This document shows positions 17,856 to 27,588 of a stretch of 64,000 nucleotides of DNA, one piece after another. The notes beneath the pieces were generated by a model. The model saw only the letters and a list, made by a program, of their open reading frames with translations, was not told the origin of the DNA and did not search any database. Both the position numbers and the translations under genes were made by a program. The first letter of the stretch is position 1. Each line of letters begins with the position of its first letter. The stretch covers positions 46,754-110,753 of the forward strand of contig NZ_SOFP01000072.1 of assembly GCF_004402785.1 (NCBI RefSeq). The letters run 5' to 3'. This stretch comes from Cryobacterium algoritolerans (GTDB lineage: Bacteria; Actinomycetota; Actinomycetes; Actinomycetales; Microbacteriaceae).

Positions 17856-17884
17856 GGGCCGATCATCCGATCGGCCCTTTTTTT
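17856..17884 (+). terminator. Rho-independent terminator upstream of mraZ
   Basis: GGGCCGATC (17856-17864) and GATCGGCCC (17869-17877) form a perfect 9-bp stem with an ATCC loop, followed by seven Ts (17878-17884). It closes the DUF3040 transcript and insulates the division cluster. Most of the rest of the 306-base gap to mraZ is A/T-richer than the surroundings and includes a small CCCC-GAAA-GGGG hairpin at 17973-17984. Confidence 0.93.
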
Positions 17885-18002
17885 ATGCCCGAAATCGATC
17901 GTTTTCGTTCCGGGCGCCGATTTTCCCTCCACTTCTGCTTCTCAGTCATGGTGGGGAATTTCTCGCAAAAATCCCCGAAAGGGGGCGTATTTTCATTGTT
18001 TG

Positions 18003-18028
18003 GTGGAGCGAAGTGGAGTAAAGTGGAG
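18003..18028 (+). promoter_or_regulatory. MraZ operator: three GTGGAG boxes
   Basis: GTGGAG occurs at 18003-18008, 18013-18018 and 18023-18028, an exact 10-bp period, ending 32 bases before the mraZ start. Evenly spaced GTGG[AT]G-type repeats are the known autoregulatory binding site of MraZ. This implies that MraZ controls its own promoter and hence the start of the division/cell-wall operon. Confidence 0.9.
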
Positions 18029-18060
18029 TAACACCTGAACCTGGCCGGAAGGGGTGATGA

Positions 18061-18492
18061 ATGTTCCTCGGGACCTATTCCCCCAAGCTCGATGAAAAAG
18101 GACGCGTCATCCTTCCCGCGAAGTTCCGCGACGAGTTGTCGCCGGGGATCGTCATGACCCGTGGCCAGGAGAACTGCCTCTACGTCTTCACGACCCGTGA
18201 GTTCGAGGTATTCGCCGACAAGATCGGCCAGGCCCCGCTCACCGACAAGGCGGCTCGCAGCTATGCGCGGATGACCCTGTCCGGTGCCAGCGCCGAGATG
18301 CCGGACAAGCAGAATCGGGTGACCATCCCGGCCAACCTACGCAGCTACGCCGGCCTGGGCCGTGACCTCACCGTCATCGGCGCCGGAACCCGGGTCGAGA
18401 TCTGGGACAGCGCGGCATGGGACACCTACCTCGCCGAACAGGAAACCTCGTTCGCAAACACTTCGGAGGAGGTGATTCCGGGACTCATCTAG
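18061..18492 (+). CDS. mraZ: Transcriptional regulator MraZ
   Basis: A 143-residue protein with two AbrB-like swapped-hairpin domains: [26 protein letters not shown] at the start and [24 protein letters not shown] in the middle, each with the conserved DxKGR/DKQNR turn. MraZ forms ring-shaped oligomers that bind spaced GTGG repeats upstream of itself. ATG at 18061 follows GGAAGGGG. It is the first gene of the division and cell-wall cluster; rsmH follows after about 100 bp. Confidence 0.97.
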   Translation: MFLGTYSPKLDEKGRVILPAKFRDELSPGIVMTRGQENCLYVFTTREFEVFADKIGQAPLTDKAARSYARMTLSGASAEMPDKQNRVTIPANLRSYAGLGRDLTVIGAGTRVEIWDSAAWDTYLAEQETSFANTSEEVIPGLI

Positions 18493-18592
18493 CACCTGGC
18501 GCCTGACTCCCAGCCGTTCTCCCTGACACACTTCCCCGGTGCCAGGAAGGAATGGATGGGGATCAGGAGCCAGGAACTACTCCTGGGACTAT

Positions 18593-19546
18593 ATGGCCAT
18601 CAATGACATCCACACCCCCGTCATGCTCGACCGCTGCGTCGGGCTGCTCGCGCCGGCACTGGAGCAGCCCGGCGCGGTGCTCGTCGACGCCACCCTCGGC
18701 ATGGCAGGGCACGCCGAGGCCATCCTCCAGCGTTTCCCGAACCTCGTCCTGGTCGGCCTCGACCGGGACCTCGAGGCCCTCGCGATCGCCGAGGCGCGAC
18801 TCAAGCCGTTCCGTGACCGCGTGCACCTCGTGCACACCGTCTACGACGGCATCCGGGAGGCACTCGACGGGCTCGGCATCCGCGAGGTGAACGGCATTCT
18901 CTTCGACCTCGGCGTCTCGTCGCTGCAGCTCGACCGGGTGGAGCGCGGCTTCTCCTACTCCAAGGATGCGCCCCTGGACATGCGGATGGACAGCACCAGC
19001 GAACTCACGGCCGAACGCATCCTCGCCGGCTACAGCGAAGCCGACCTGCGGCGGATCTTCCACGACTACGGCGAGGAGAAACTCGCCGCCCGTTACGCGA
19101 AGGCCATCGTCGAGGCTCGGGCCACGATGCCGTTCACGCGGTCTGCCCAACTGGTCCAGGTGATCACCGCGGTCACCCCGGTTGCGGTGCAGCGCACCGG
19201 GCACCCGGCGAAGCGGGTCTTCCAGGCGCTCCGGATCGAGGTCAACCAGGAGCTGGCCGTTCTCGAACGGGCCATCCCGGCCGCCCTCGAAGCGGTGGCC
19301 GTCGGCGGCCGGATCGTCGTGATGGCCTACCAGTCCCTCGAGGACCGCATCGTCAAGAAGCTGCTGGCCGGCGCGTCGGGTTCAACGGCCCCCGCCGGGC
19401 TGCCGATCGAACTGCCTGAACACAAACCACTGTTCAAATTGCTCATCAGAGGCGCGGAACTGGCCTCCGAAGAGGAAAAAGCGAGTAATCCGCGCGCGAC
19501 GTCGGTCCGACTTCGCGCCGCCGAGCGACTGAGGAGAGCCGCATGA
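18593..19546 (+). CDS. rsmH: 16S rRNA (cytosine-1402-N4)-methyltransferase
   Basis: A 317-residue SAM-dependent methyltransferase that modifies C1402 in the ribosomal P site. Motifs include [13 protein letters not shown] at the start, [16 protein letters not shown] for SAM binding, [14 protein letters not shown], and [16 protein letters not shown]. The C-terminal [20 protein letters not shown] and [14 protein letters not shown] regions are typical. The ATG at 18593 gives the usual protein length; the frame is open to 18539 but that adds non-conserved residues. The ribosome site is not strong (AGGAGCC is about 20 bases upstream). The stop overlaps the ftsL start by four bases. Confidence 0.95.
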   Translation: MAINDIHTPVMLDRCVGLLAPALEQPGAVLVDATLGMAGHAEAILQRFPNLVLVGLDRDLEALAIAEARLKPFRDRVHLVHTVYDGIREALDGLGIREVNGILFDLGVSSLQLDRVERGFSYSKDAPLDMRMDSTSELTAERILAGYSEADLRRIFHDYGEEKLAARYAKAIVEARATMPFTRSAQLVQVITAVTPVAVQRTGHPAKRVFQALRIEVNQELAVLERAIPAALEAVAVGGRIVVMAYQSLEDRIVKKLLAGASGSTAPAGLPIELPEHKPLFKLLIRGAELASEEEKASNPRATSVRLRAAERLRRAA

Positions 19547-20145
19547 GTGACAATCTCGCACGCATCCTGCGACCGAACTGGGACAGCACCCCCGACACGT
19601 CGCCGTCCCAGGACACCCGCCACATCGAAATCGTCTCCACCCGCAGCCAGCGTCGCGCCAGGCCCCGGATCGTCTACGCGCTCTCGGCCGTGGCCGGAAT
19701 GACGACCATCGTCGTCGTCCAGCTGCTGCTGAGCGTGGGGATCTCCCAGGGTGCCTACGAGGTGTCTCGGCTGCAGGCCAGCCAGGTCGAGCTCGGCCGT
19801 ACCGCCGAAAGCGTGACCGAAGACCTCGTGCGGATCTCCTCCCCGCAGAGCCTGGCCGCCAATGCCGAGGCGCTGGGCATGGTCAGTACCTCCAACCCCG
19901 TCTATCTCCGCCTGTCCGACGGCGCCGTGCTCGGCGCGCCGGCCTCGGCCACCGGAAGTCAGGGCGGCTCGGCGAGTCTCGTGCCGAATGCGCTGCTCGC
20001 CGGCGTACCGTTGGTCACGCAGCTGCCGCAGGGTGCAGGCCAGGGTGCCAGCGTCGGCGGCGCCGCGGTCGGCGCCGCGGCGAAGGTCGCAGACGTCGCG
20101 CCGAAGGCTCTGCCGAACGGCATCCCGACCCCCGCAACCCGCTAG
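19543..20145 (+). CDS. ftsL: FtsL-like cell-division protein
   Basis: A 200-residue bitopic membrane protein placed exactly where ftsL lies, between rsmH and pbpB. A basic cytoplasmic region precedes one membrane segment ([25 protein letters not shown], residues ~45-70). A coiled-coil-like stretch ([27 protein letters not shown]) follows, then an [12 protein letters not shown] motif usual for actinobacterial FtsL. The tail from about residue 130 is rich in Ala, Gly and Ser and longer than in classical FtsL. ATG at 19543 overlaps the rsmH stop (ATGA). FtsL recruits the septal synthase pair; identity rests on context and topology more than sequence. Confidence 0.85.
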   Translation: MSDNLARILRPNWDSTPDTSPSQDTRHIEIVSTRSQRRARPRIVYALSAVAGMTTIVVVQLLLSVGISQGAYEVSRLQASQVELGRTAESVTEDLVRISSPQSLAANAEALGMVSTSNPVYLRLSDGAVLGAPASATGSQGGSASLVPNALLAGVPLVTQLPQGAGQGASVGGAAVGAAAKVADVAPKALPNGIPTPATR

Positions 20146-20185
20146 TCCGGCAACCCCGTGGCCCGGCCACAGTAAGGATCAGACG

Positions 20186-21964
20186 GTGGCGACGAACACC
20201 CGGTCAAGCAGGCGCCGCATCGCGGGAACGATCGTGCTCCTGTTCGCGATCATCGCCCTCTTCGTGGTCAAGCTCGTCGACATCCAGATCGTGCGCGCCG
20301 ACACCCTGAATGCGGAGTCGCTCGGCAATCGTTCGGTCGAACAGCCCGTTTACGGCTCGCGTGGCGACATCCTCGACGCCAACGGTGTCGTGCTGGCCGG
20401 GACGGTCATGCGGTACAACATCACCCTGTCGCCGCGCAATGCCGCCGAATTCACGCGCACGACCGACGCCGGCAAGGTCACCGTGACGGTCGCCCAGGCG
20501 GCAGCCGAGATCGGGGCTCTCACCGGCAAAACCGGTGACTCCATCCTGGCGATCATCTCCGGCGCCCTCGCCAAGGACAAGGGCTCCGACTACGCGTTCG
20601 TGGCCAAGGCCGTCGACGTGAATGTTTTCCGTGCTGTCGACAAGCTCGAGATCCCCTGGATCTACTTCGAGAAGAATCCGAGCCGGGTCTACCCGGACGG
20701 CGCCGTCGCCGGAAACCTGGTCGGGTTCGTCTCGTCGGGGGGAGAGGCGCAGGCAGGCCTTGAACTCGGCCAGGATTCCTGCCTGGCCAGCACGAACGGC
20801 ACGGAGACCTACGAGAAGGGCGCCGACGGGGTGCGCCTGCCGCAGAGCACCGTCACCACCAGGCAGGCCCAGAACGGCGGCGACGTCGTCACCACCATCG
20901 ACTCCGACCTGAACTGGTACGTGCAGCAGGTCCTCGCCAAGCAGGCGACGGCCACCGGTGCGGCCTGGGGAACCGTCGTCGTCCAGGAGGTGAAGACCGG
21001 CAAACTCGTCGCGGTCGCCGATTACCCGTCGGTCGACCCCAACAACGTGAACGGGACCGCGAACCATGACGACCGCGGATCGAGGGCATTCACGGCCTCC
21101 TTCGAACCCGGCTCGACCTTCAAGGCACTCACCGCGGCATCCGTGCTCGATGCGGGCCTGGCCACCCCCGGCAGCAAGATCGTGGCGCCCTACCGTTACC
21201 TGCCGCCGAACGGGGCCAACGTCAACGACAGTTCCGGGCACGCCGACCTCAATCTGACCCTGACCGGTGTGCTGATCGAATCCTCCAACACGGGAATGTC
21301 GAAGTTCGGCGAGCTACTCAGCGACCAGCAGCGCTACGACTACATGACCAGGTTCGGCTTGGGCAAGGCCACCGAGGCGCAGTTCCCCGCCGAAGACAGC
21401 GGCATCCTGCACGCCTTTGGGAACTGGGACAGCCAGACCAAGTACGCCACCATGTTCGGCCAGGGCCTGACCACCACCGCGCTGCAGATCTCCAGCATCT
21501 ACCAGACCATCGGCAACAACGGGGTACGGCTTCCCGTGCAGCTGGTCGAGGGGTGCCGGCACGCCGACGGCACGATGACCGAGGTGCCTGCCACGGCGGG
21601 CAGCCAGGTCGTGTCGGCGTCGGCCGCCCGCGACACCGCGGACATGCTCGAGATGGTCTACCAGAAGGGCTGGCTGGCCGCGAAGTGGAACATCCCCGGC
21701 TATCGGGTCGCCGCCAAGACCGGTACCGCGCAGATGCCCGACGGCAAGGGCAGCTACACCCACGGCTACCTGGTTTCCGTTTCCGGCTTCGCCCCGGCCG
21801 ATGATCCTGAGTACGTCGTTTCGGTCAGCCTCGCGGATCCTGTTAAACTGAACTCTTCTGCGGCATCTGCTCCGATCTTCCAAGAGGTCATGAGCCAGGT
21901 GCTGAAGAAGTACCGGGCAGTCCCATCGGGCGCCGCCGCGCCTGCCCTTCCCGGTACCTGGTAA
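20186..21964 (+). CDS. pbpB: Septal peptidoglycan transpeptidase (class B PBP, FtsI/PbpB)
   Basis: A 592-residue penicillin-binding protein that cross-links septal peptidoglycan. A short cytoplasmic basic end and membrane segment (IVLLFAIIALFVVKLVDIQIV) come first. The dimerisation domain begins with RGDILDANGVVLA, then the transpeptidase domain has all active-site motifs: STFK with nucleophile S310, SSN at 366-368, and KTG at 511-513. GTG at 20186 has AAGGA seven bases upstream; the open frame continues to 19862 but would overlap ftsL deeply. No PASTA domain is present. It pairs functionally with FtsW encoded in the same cluster. Confidence 0.95.
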   Translation: MATNTRSSRRRIAGTIVLLFAIIALFVVKLVDIQIVRADTLNAESLGNRSVEQPVYGSRGDILDANGVVLAGTVMRYNITLSPRNAAEFTRTTDAGKVTVTVAQAAAEIGALTGKTGDSILAIISGALAKDKGSDYAFVAKAVDVNVFRAVDKLEIPWIYFEKNPSRVYPDGAVAGNLVGFVSSGGEAQAGLELGQDSCLASTNGTETYEKGADGVRLPQSTVTTRQAQNGGDVVTTIDSDLNWYVQQVLAKQATATGAAWGTVVVQEVKTGKLVAVADYPSVDPNNVNGTANHDDRGSRAFTASFEPGSTFKALTAASVLDAGLATPGSKIVAPYRYLPPNGANVNDSSGHADLNLTLTGVLIESSNTGMSKFGELLSDQQRYDYMTRFGLGKATEAQFPAEDSGILHAFGNWDSQTKYATMFGQGLTTTALQISSIYQTIGNNGVRLPVQLVEGCRHADGTMTEVPATAGSQVVSASAARDTADMLEMVYQKGWLAAKWNIPGYRVAAKTGTAQMPDGKGSYTHGYLVSVSGFAPADDPEYVVSVSLADPVKLNSSAASAPIFQEVMSQVLKKYRAVPSGAAAPALPGTW

Positions 21965-21977
21965 GAAAGTGAGCCCC

Positions 21978-23522
21978 GTGACCGAATTGGCACCCTCGGC
22001 TCTCCGTCCTCAGCATCCGGTCCCGCGATCGTTGTCGGGCCTGGTCGATGAATTTGAACTGTTCCTGCGCGGAGACATCGATGGCTTAGAGGTGACCGGT
22101 GTGAGCCTGAGCTCACGCACGGTCCAACCCGGAGACCTGTACGTCGGAGTACCCGGACGCGCCAGTCATGGCGCTGCGTTTGCGGCAGCGGCCAAGGAGG
22201 CCGGTGCCGTGGCGATCCTGACCGACGAGGCCGGGGCGCTCCTCGCCGCCGGCAGCGGCCTGCCCATCCTGGTCACCCCGGATGCCCGCGCCGCCCTCGG
22301 CGCCGTCGCCGCGTGGATTTACCGCACGGACGAGAACCCGGCTACCCTATTCGCCGTCACCGGGACCAACGGCAAGACCAGCGTCGTCTACCTGCTCTTC
22401 GCGATCCTGACCCAGCTGGGCGTCGTCTCCGGGCTCACCTCGACCGCAGAGAGACGAATCGGCGACCTGGCCGTCGTCAGCGCCCTGACCACCCCGGAGG
22501 CCACCGAACTGCACGCCCTTCTGGCGCGCATGCGCGAGGCCGAGGTGCGTGCCGTCGCCATCGAGGTCTCCGCCCAGGCGCTGACCCGTCACCGGGTCGA
22601 CGGCCTCGTCTTCGACGTCGCCGGGTTCACGAACCTCAGCCACGACCACCTCGACGACTACGCCGGCCTGGACGAGTATTTCCAGGCCAAGCTGGAGCTC
22701 TTCCAACCCGATCGCTCCCGACGCGGCGTGGTCACGGTGGACTCTGACTGGGGCCGTCGCATCGTCGACGAATGCCGCATCCCGGTCACGACGCTGAGCA
22801 GCAAGTCCGATGTCGAGGCCGACTGGCACATGAGCATCGTGTCCGAGAGCGCCCTGTACACGGAGTTCCTGCTCGAGGGTCCGGAGGGCCGCCGCCTGCA
22901 AACACGGGTGCCCCTGCTCGGCTGGTTCATGGCCGCCAACGCGGCCCTCGCCATCCTGCTGCTGGTCGAATCCGGCTACGACCTCGAGGCGATCGCGCAC
23001 ACCCTTGACCGTGACGGCGGAATCGACGTGTACATCCCGGGGCGCGCCGAGCGCATCTCCGGCGATCGAGGGCCGCTCGTCTACATCGACTACGGCCACA
23101 GCCCCGACGCCTTCCTCAACACCCTCGCCGCGATCCGCAAGTTCACTCCCGGCCGGGTGATCATGGTCTTCGGCGCCGACGGCAACCGCGACACCACGAA
23201 GCGGGCCGACATGGGCGCCATCGCCGCCCGGGGAGCTGACGTCGTCGTCGTCACCGACTTCCACCCCCGGTTCGAGGACCCGGCTGCGATCCGCGCCACC
23301 CTGCTCACCGCCGCCAGGGAGGCAGTCCCGAACGGCGAGTTCTATGAGGTCGCCGACCCCCACACGGCCTTTCGGAAGGCGCTGTCCCTCGCCGAGGAGG
23401 GGGACGCGATCCTCTATGCCGGTCCAGGCCATGAGAATTATCACGAGGTTGCCGGTGTCAAGATCCCGTATTCGGCCCGGGACGACTCCCGCCTGGCACT
23501 CCGCGAAGCCGGGTGGTTGTAA
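21978..23522 (+). CDS. murE: UDP-N-acetylmuramoyl-tripeptide synthetase MurE
   Basis: A 514-residue Mur ligase that adds the third amino acid to the UDP-MurNAc-dipeptide. The ATP motif GTNGKTS, the SxRTVQPGDLYVGVPG N-terminal UDP-binding region and the FGADGNRDTTKR segment are present. The substrate-specificity loop normally reads DNPR in diaminopimelate-adding enzymes; here it is F428-H429-P430-R431 inside TDFHPRFEDP. This suggests another diamino acid, such as 2,4-diaminobutyrate, known from Microbacteriaceae walls; that link is inference. Start: GTG at 21978 with GAAAG eight bases upstream; GTG at 21969 is an alternative. murF begins the base after its stop. Confidence 0.93.
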   Translation: MTELAPSALRPQHPVPRSLSGLVDEFELFLRGDIDGLEVTGVSLSSRTVQPGDLYVGVPGRASHGAAFAAAAKEAGAVAILTDEAGALLAAGSGLPILVTPDARAALGAVAAWIYRTDENPATLFAVTGTNGKTSVVYLLFAILTQLGVVSGLTSTAERRIGDLAVVSALTTPEATELHALLARMREAEVRAVAIEVSAQALTRHRVDGLVFDVAGFTNLSHDHLDDYAGLDEYFQAKLELFQPDRSRRGVVTVDSDWGRRIVDECRIPVTTLSSKSDVEADWHMSIVSESALYTEFLLEGPEGRRLQTRVPLLGWFMAANAALAILLLVESGYDLEAIAHTLDRDGGIDVYIPGRAERISGDRGPLVYIDYGHSPDAFLNTLAAIRKFTPGRVIMVFGADGNRDTTKRADMGAIAARGADVVVVTDFHPRFEDPAAIRATLLTAAREAVPNGEFYEVADPHTAFRKALSLAEEGDAILYAGPGHENYHEVAGVKIPYSARDDSRLALREAGWL

Positions 23523-24935
23523 GTGATAGCGCTCAGCCTCACCGAAATCACCCAGGCCATCGGCGGCGAACTGCACCTCGGCGGCAGCACGCTCACGCCC
23601 GAAACGCTCATCGACGGCGCCGTCAACACCGACTCCCGCGAAATCGGACCGGGGGCTGTCTTCGTGGCGAAACCCGGCGACGTCACCGACGGCCACCTCT
23701 TCGCGCCGACCGCCGTCGAACGCGGCGCGGTGCTCCTGATCGTTGAACACCTGCTCGACCTTCCGGTCGCCCAGATCGTGATCCCGGACGCGGTGACCGC
23801 CCTCGGCGACCTCGCCACCGCCGTCGTGGCCAGGGCCAGGGCCGCCGGGAACCTCAAGATCATCGGCATCACCGGCTCCAACGGCAAGACCACCACCAAG
23901 AACCTGCTCAGGGCCGTGCTCGAACGGGTCGGCCCCACCGTTGCCGCCCGGGAATCCTTCAACAACGAGGTCGGCGCGCCGCTGACCATGCTCGGACTGA
24001 CCCTGCAGACGCGCTACCTGGTCGCCGAAATGGGCGCCAGCGCGGTCGGCGAAATCGCCCGCCTCATCCGGATGGCCCGGCCCGACATCGGGATCGTGCT
24101 CACGGTGGGCCTTGCCCACGCCGGCGAGTTCGGCGGCATCGACGCGACGCTCCGGGCCAAGACCGAGATGGTCACCGACCTGCTCGAAACAGACGTCGCC
24201 GTGCTCAACGCCGATGACCCCCGGGTGGCCGGCATGGCGGGGGCGACCAGGGCACGGATCGCCTGGTTCGGCCAGAACGGAACCCAGGGCGTGCGGGCGA
24301 CCGACGTCGTCGCCTCTGCCTCCGGCACGACCTTCCAGTTGCACCTGGCCTCGGGGGAGAGCCGCCCGGTGGCGTTCCGGGTGCTCGGCGAGCACCACGT
24401 CATGAACGCCCTGGCCGCCGCCGCCGCCGCCGAGCTACTCGGCGTGGACATCGACCTGATCGTGTCCGCCCTCGAATCCGTGCACACCGCCGAGCGCTGG
24501 CGGATGGAGGTGATGGGCGGCCGAGACGGCGTGACCGTCATCAACGACGCCTACAACGCCAGTCCCGACTCGATGACCGCCGCACTGAAGACACTCGCGC
24601 AGATCCGCCGACCCGGCCAGCGAACGATCGCCGTCCTCGGCGAGATGAGCGAGCTCGGCGACCTGGCGGGAGAGGAGCACGACCGGGTGGGACTGCTCGC
24701 CGTGCGCCTGAACATCTCGCAGCTCGTCGTGGTCGGGCGGGCCGCACGCCGCATGCATATCAGCACGATCAACGAGGGATCCTGGGACGGTGAATCGGCC
24801 TTCGTCGAGACTCCGGACGAAGCGTTCGACCTGCTCCGCAGCACAGTGCGGCCCGGTGACACCGTGCTGGTCAAGTCGTCGAATTCGGCCGGCCTGCGAT
24901 TCCTCGGCGACCGACTGGGAGAGTTCTTCTCGTGA
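23523..24935 (+). CDS. murF: UDP-N-acetylmuramoyl-tripeptide-D-alanyl-D-alanine ligase
   Basis: A 470-residue Mur ligase that joins D-Ala-D-Ala to the tripeptide precursor in the cytoplasm. It has the N-terminal UDP-binding domain ([18 protein letters not shown]), the ATP loop [13 protein letters not shown], the central [12 protein letters not shown] motif and a C-terminal [12 protein letters not shown]...LGEMSELG segment, all typical of MurF. GTG start at 23523 directly follows the murE stop, and the last bases overlap the mraY start, so translation of murE-murF-mraY is probably coupled. Confidence 0.97.
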   Translation: MIALSLTEITQAIGGELHLGGSTLTPETLIDGAVNTDSREIGPGAVFVAKPGDVTDGHLFAPTAVERGAVLLIVEHLLDLPVAQIVIPDAVTALGDLATAVVARARAAGNLKIIGITGSNGKTTTKNLLRAVLERVGPTVAARESFNNEVGAPLTMLGLTLQTRYLVAEMGASAVGEIARLIRMARPDIGIVLTVGLAHAGEFGGIDATLRAKTEMVTDLLETDVAVLNADDPRVAGMAGATRARIAWFGQNGTQGVRATDVVASASGTTFQLHLASGESRPVAFRVLGEHHVMNALAAAAAAELLGVDIDLIVSALESVHTAERWRMEVMGGRDGVTVINDAYNASPDSMTAALKTLAQIRRPGQRTIAVLGEMSELGDLAGEEHDRVGLLAVRLNISQLVVVGRAARRMHISTINEGSWDGESAFVETPDEAFDLLRSTVRPGDTVLVKSSNSAGLRFLGDRLGEFFS

Positions 24936-26032
24936 TTGCACTACTAAGCGCCGGCGCGATGTCGCTCGTCTTCACCCTGGCCTTCACGCCGCTCTTCATC
25001 CGGCTGTTCAAGAAACTCGGCTGGGGCCAGTTCATCCGTGACGACGGCCCACAGAGCCACCACGCCAAGCGGGGCACCGCCACCATGGGCGGCATCATCA
25101 TCATCATCGGCACGCTGGCCAGCTACTTCCTGGCCATGTTCATCGCCCACCGGGCTATCCCGGCATCCCCCCTGCTCGTGCTGTTCATGATGGTGGGCCT
25201 CGGACTCGTCGGTTTCGTCGACGACTTCCTCAAGACCCGCAACCAGCGCAGCCTCGGGCTCGGCGGCTGGGCGAAGGTGGTCGGCCAGGTCCTTGTTGCC
25301 GGCACCTTCGGCTACCTCTCCCTGCAGTTCCCCAACCGGCACGGCCTGACCCCGGCCTCAACCCAGATATCCTTCATCCGGGACCTGCCGCTGGACTTCA
25401 TGAAGCTCGGCACCGTGATCGGGATCGCCGTCTTCATCGTCTGGATCTGCCTGATCGTCGCGGCCACCTCGAACGGGGTCAACGTGACAGACGGCCTCGA
25501 CGGCCTCGCCACCGGGTCCTCGATCCTCGCGATCGGCGCCTTCATCGTGATCGGTTTCTGGCAGTCCAACCAGGCCAGGTTCGGCGGGGCGGATGTCGCC
25601 GACCTCTACCGCTCCTACGACACCCGCGACCCGCTCGATCTGGCCATCGTCGCGGCGGCCATCGTCGGGGGCCTGATCGGCTTCCTGTGGTGGAACACCT
25701 CCCCGGCGAAGATCTTCCTCGGCGACACCGGGTCGCTCGCGATCGGCGGCGCCCTGGCCGCTCTCGCGATCCTCAGCCGCACCGAGCTTCTGCTCGTGCT
25801 GCTCGGCGGCATCTTCGTGATCGAAACGGGCTCTGTGATCGTGCAGCGCGCCTACTTCAAGGTGACCCGCGGCAAACGGATCTTCCTGATGAGCCCGATC
25901 CACCACCACTTCGAGCTCAAGGGCTGGGCCGAAGTCACCGTCGTCGTCCGGTTCTGGATCATCGGCGGGCTGCTCGTGGCGGCCGGGGTCGGAACGTTCT
26001 ACCTCGAATGGCTCTCGGCGGTGCCCAATTGA
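24932..26032 (+). CDS. mraY: Phospho-N-acetylmuramoyl-pentapeptide transferase
   Basis: A 366-residue polytopic membrane enzyme that transfers phospho-MurNAc-pentapeptide to undecaprenyl phosphate, making lipid I. About ten hydrophobic segments are spread along the chain. Conserved catalytic and binding motifs are GFVDDFLK (near residue 90), [12 protein letters not shown] (near 188), [13 protein letters not shown] (near 262) and the histidine motif [13 protein letters not shown] (near 318). GTG at 24932 overlaps the murF stop, and its own stop overlaps the murD TTG start. Confidence 0.97.
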   Translation: MIALLSAGAMSLVFTLAFTPLFIRLFKKLGWGQFIRDDGPQSHHAKRGTATMGGIIIIIGTLASYFLAMFIAHRAIPASPLLVLFMMVGLGLVGFVDDFLKTRNQRSLGLGGWAKVVGQVLVAGTFGYLSLQFPNRHGLTPASTQISFIRDLPLDFMKLGTVIGIAVFIVWICLIVAATSNGVNVTDGLDGLATGSSILAIGAFIVIGFWQSNQARFGGADVADLYRSYDTRDPLDLAIVAAAIVGGLIGFLWWNTSPAKIFLGDTGSLAIGGALAALAILSRTELLLVLLGGIFVIETGSVIVQRAYFKVTRGKRIFLMSPIHHHFELKGWAEVTVVVRFWIIGGLLVAAGVGTFYLEWLSAVPN

Positions 26033-27588
26033 GCCGTCTTGACGATCTGACCAGCTGGCACGCCGACTGGCACGGCCTGAGGGTCGCCGTGCTCGGGCTC
26101 GGAGTCACCGGCTTCGCCGCCGCGGACACCCTCGCCGAACTGGGCGCGGACGTGCTCGTCGTGGCCGGCCCGATCACGGCGGGCGGGATTTCCGCCGACC
26201 GTGCCAGGCTGCTCGGCGTGATCGGAGTGCGCCTCGTTCAGGCCGACCTGAACGCCGACCCTGATGCAGACCAGGGTGCAGACCCGGCAGCGCTTCGCGA
26301 CCTGGCCCTGCACCGTCCCGAACTACTGGTCGTCTCGCCCGGTTTCCACCCCGACCACCCGCTCCTCCGCTGGGCCGCCCGGAACGGCATCCCGGTCTGG
26401 GGAGACATCGAACTCGCCTGGCGCCTGCGCGACAAGGTCGGTCCTGCCGCCGAGTGGATCCTGGTCACCGGCACCAACGGCAAGACCACGACCGTGCAGC
26501 TCACGGCCACCATGCTCGCGGCAGCCGGCCTGCGCGTCGCCCCCTGCGGCAACATCGGCGTGCCCGTGCTCGACGCCGTGCGTGACCCGCAGGGCTGGGA
26601 CGTGCTTGTCGTGGAACTGTCCAGCTACCAGTTGCACCACCTCTCGCGCGGGGGCCCGGGCATGCTGGTCCCGTGGGCCAGCGTCTGCCTCAACATCGCC
26701 GACGACCACCTGGACTGGCACGGTTCGGCCGAGGCCTACCGCGCAGCCAAGGCCACCGTCTACGCGAACACCCGCGTCGCGTGCGTTTACAACAAGGCCG
26801 ACGCCTCCACGATGCGTATGGTCGAAGACGCCGACGTCGAGGACGGCGCCCGGGCGATCGGGTTCGGTCTCGACGTGCCCGGTCCCAGCGAGCTCGGCAT
26901 CGTCGACGGCATCCTCTGCGACCGTGCTTTCCACGAGGAACGCTTCGAGACCGCACTCGAGATCACCACCGTGTCCGAGCTGCGCGCGCGCGGACTGGCC
27001 GCACATCACCTCCTCGCCGACATCCTCGCCGCTGCCGCGCTCGCCCGCTCCTTCGGCGTGCTGCCCGCGGTCATCCACGACGCCCTCGAGGTCTTCCACC
27101 TCGACGCGCATCGGATCGAGGTCGTTGCCGAGTCCGACGGCATCCGCTGGATCGACGATTCGAAGGCCACCAACCCGCACGCCGCCGACGCCTCCCTCGC
27201 CGCGTTCGAATCCGTGGTCTGGCTGGTCGGCGGGCTACTCAAGGGCGTCGACATCGATCACCTGGTCGCCAGCCATGTGGGTCACCTCCGCGGGGCCATC
27301 ATCATCGGCACCGACCGGGAGGCGTTGCGGGACGCATTCCGGCGACACGCGCCCCGGCTCCGCGTTTTCGAGATCAACGCACAGGACACTGGTCAGGTGA
27401 TGCCGGACGCCGTGCGACTGGCCGCCGACCTCGCCGAACTCGGCGACGTTGTGCTTCTCGCGCCCGCGGCCGCATCCATGGACCAGTTCACCGACTACGC
27501 GCAGCGCGGCCGGATGTTCGCAGAAGCCGTACGGGACTACTTGGGAGGTGAGGCGGGTGACGAATCCGCCTCGACTCCGCCCGCCTAG
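26029..27588 (+). CDS. murD: UDP-N-acetylmuramoyl-L-alanine-D-glutamate ligase
   Basis: A 519-residue Mur ligase that adds D-glutamate. It shows an N-terminal Rossmann-like [27 protein letters not shown] motif [20 protein letters not shown] and the C-terminal [15 protein letters not shown] segment. The TTG at 26029 overlaps the mraY TGA by four bases and gives a normal N-terminus; the much longer open frame upstream lies inside mraY and is not coding. The insertion between the first strands (residues 60-90) is slightly longer than in most MurD proteins. The 3' end overlaps ftsW by 32 bases. Confidence 0.95.
   Translation: MSRLDDLTSWHADWHGLRVAVLGLGVTGFAAADTLAELGADVLVVAGPITAGGISADRARLLGVIGVRLVQADLNADPDADQGADPAALRDLALHRPELLVVSPGFHPDHPLLRWAARNGIPVWGDIELAWRLRDKVGPAAEWILVTGTNGKTTTVQLTATMLAAAGLRVAPCGNIGVPVLDAVRDPQGWDVLVVELSSYQLHHLSRGGPGMLVPWASVCLNIADDHLDWHGSAEAYRAAKATVYANTRVACVYNKADASTMRMVEDADVEDGARAIGFGLDVPGPSELGIVDGILCDRAFHEERFETALEITTVSELRARGLAAHHLLADILAAAALARSFGVLPAVIHDALEVFHLDAHRIEVVAESDGIRWIDDSKATNPHAADASLAAFESVVWLVGGLLKGVDIDHLVASHVGHLRGAIIIGTDREALRDAFRRHAPRLRVFEINAQDTGQVMPDAVRLAADLAELGDVVLLAPAAASMDQFTDYAQRGRMFAEAVRDYLGGEAGDESASTPPA

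Noticed and set aside
17755..18060. Small gene in the 306-base gap before mraZ
   Set aside because: The gap is accounted for by a terminator, a small hairpin and the MraZ boxes; no open frame there has a ribosome site or plausible product.
19862..20185. Upstream extension of the PBP gene
   Set aside because: Would overlap almost all of the ftsL tail; the GTG at 20186 has a ribosome site and gives the normal N-terminus.
22347..24398. A 683-codon open frame on the - strand
   Set aside because: Opposite murE and murF; no recognisable motif and typical shadow composition.
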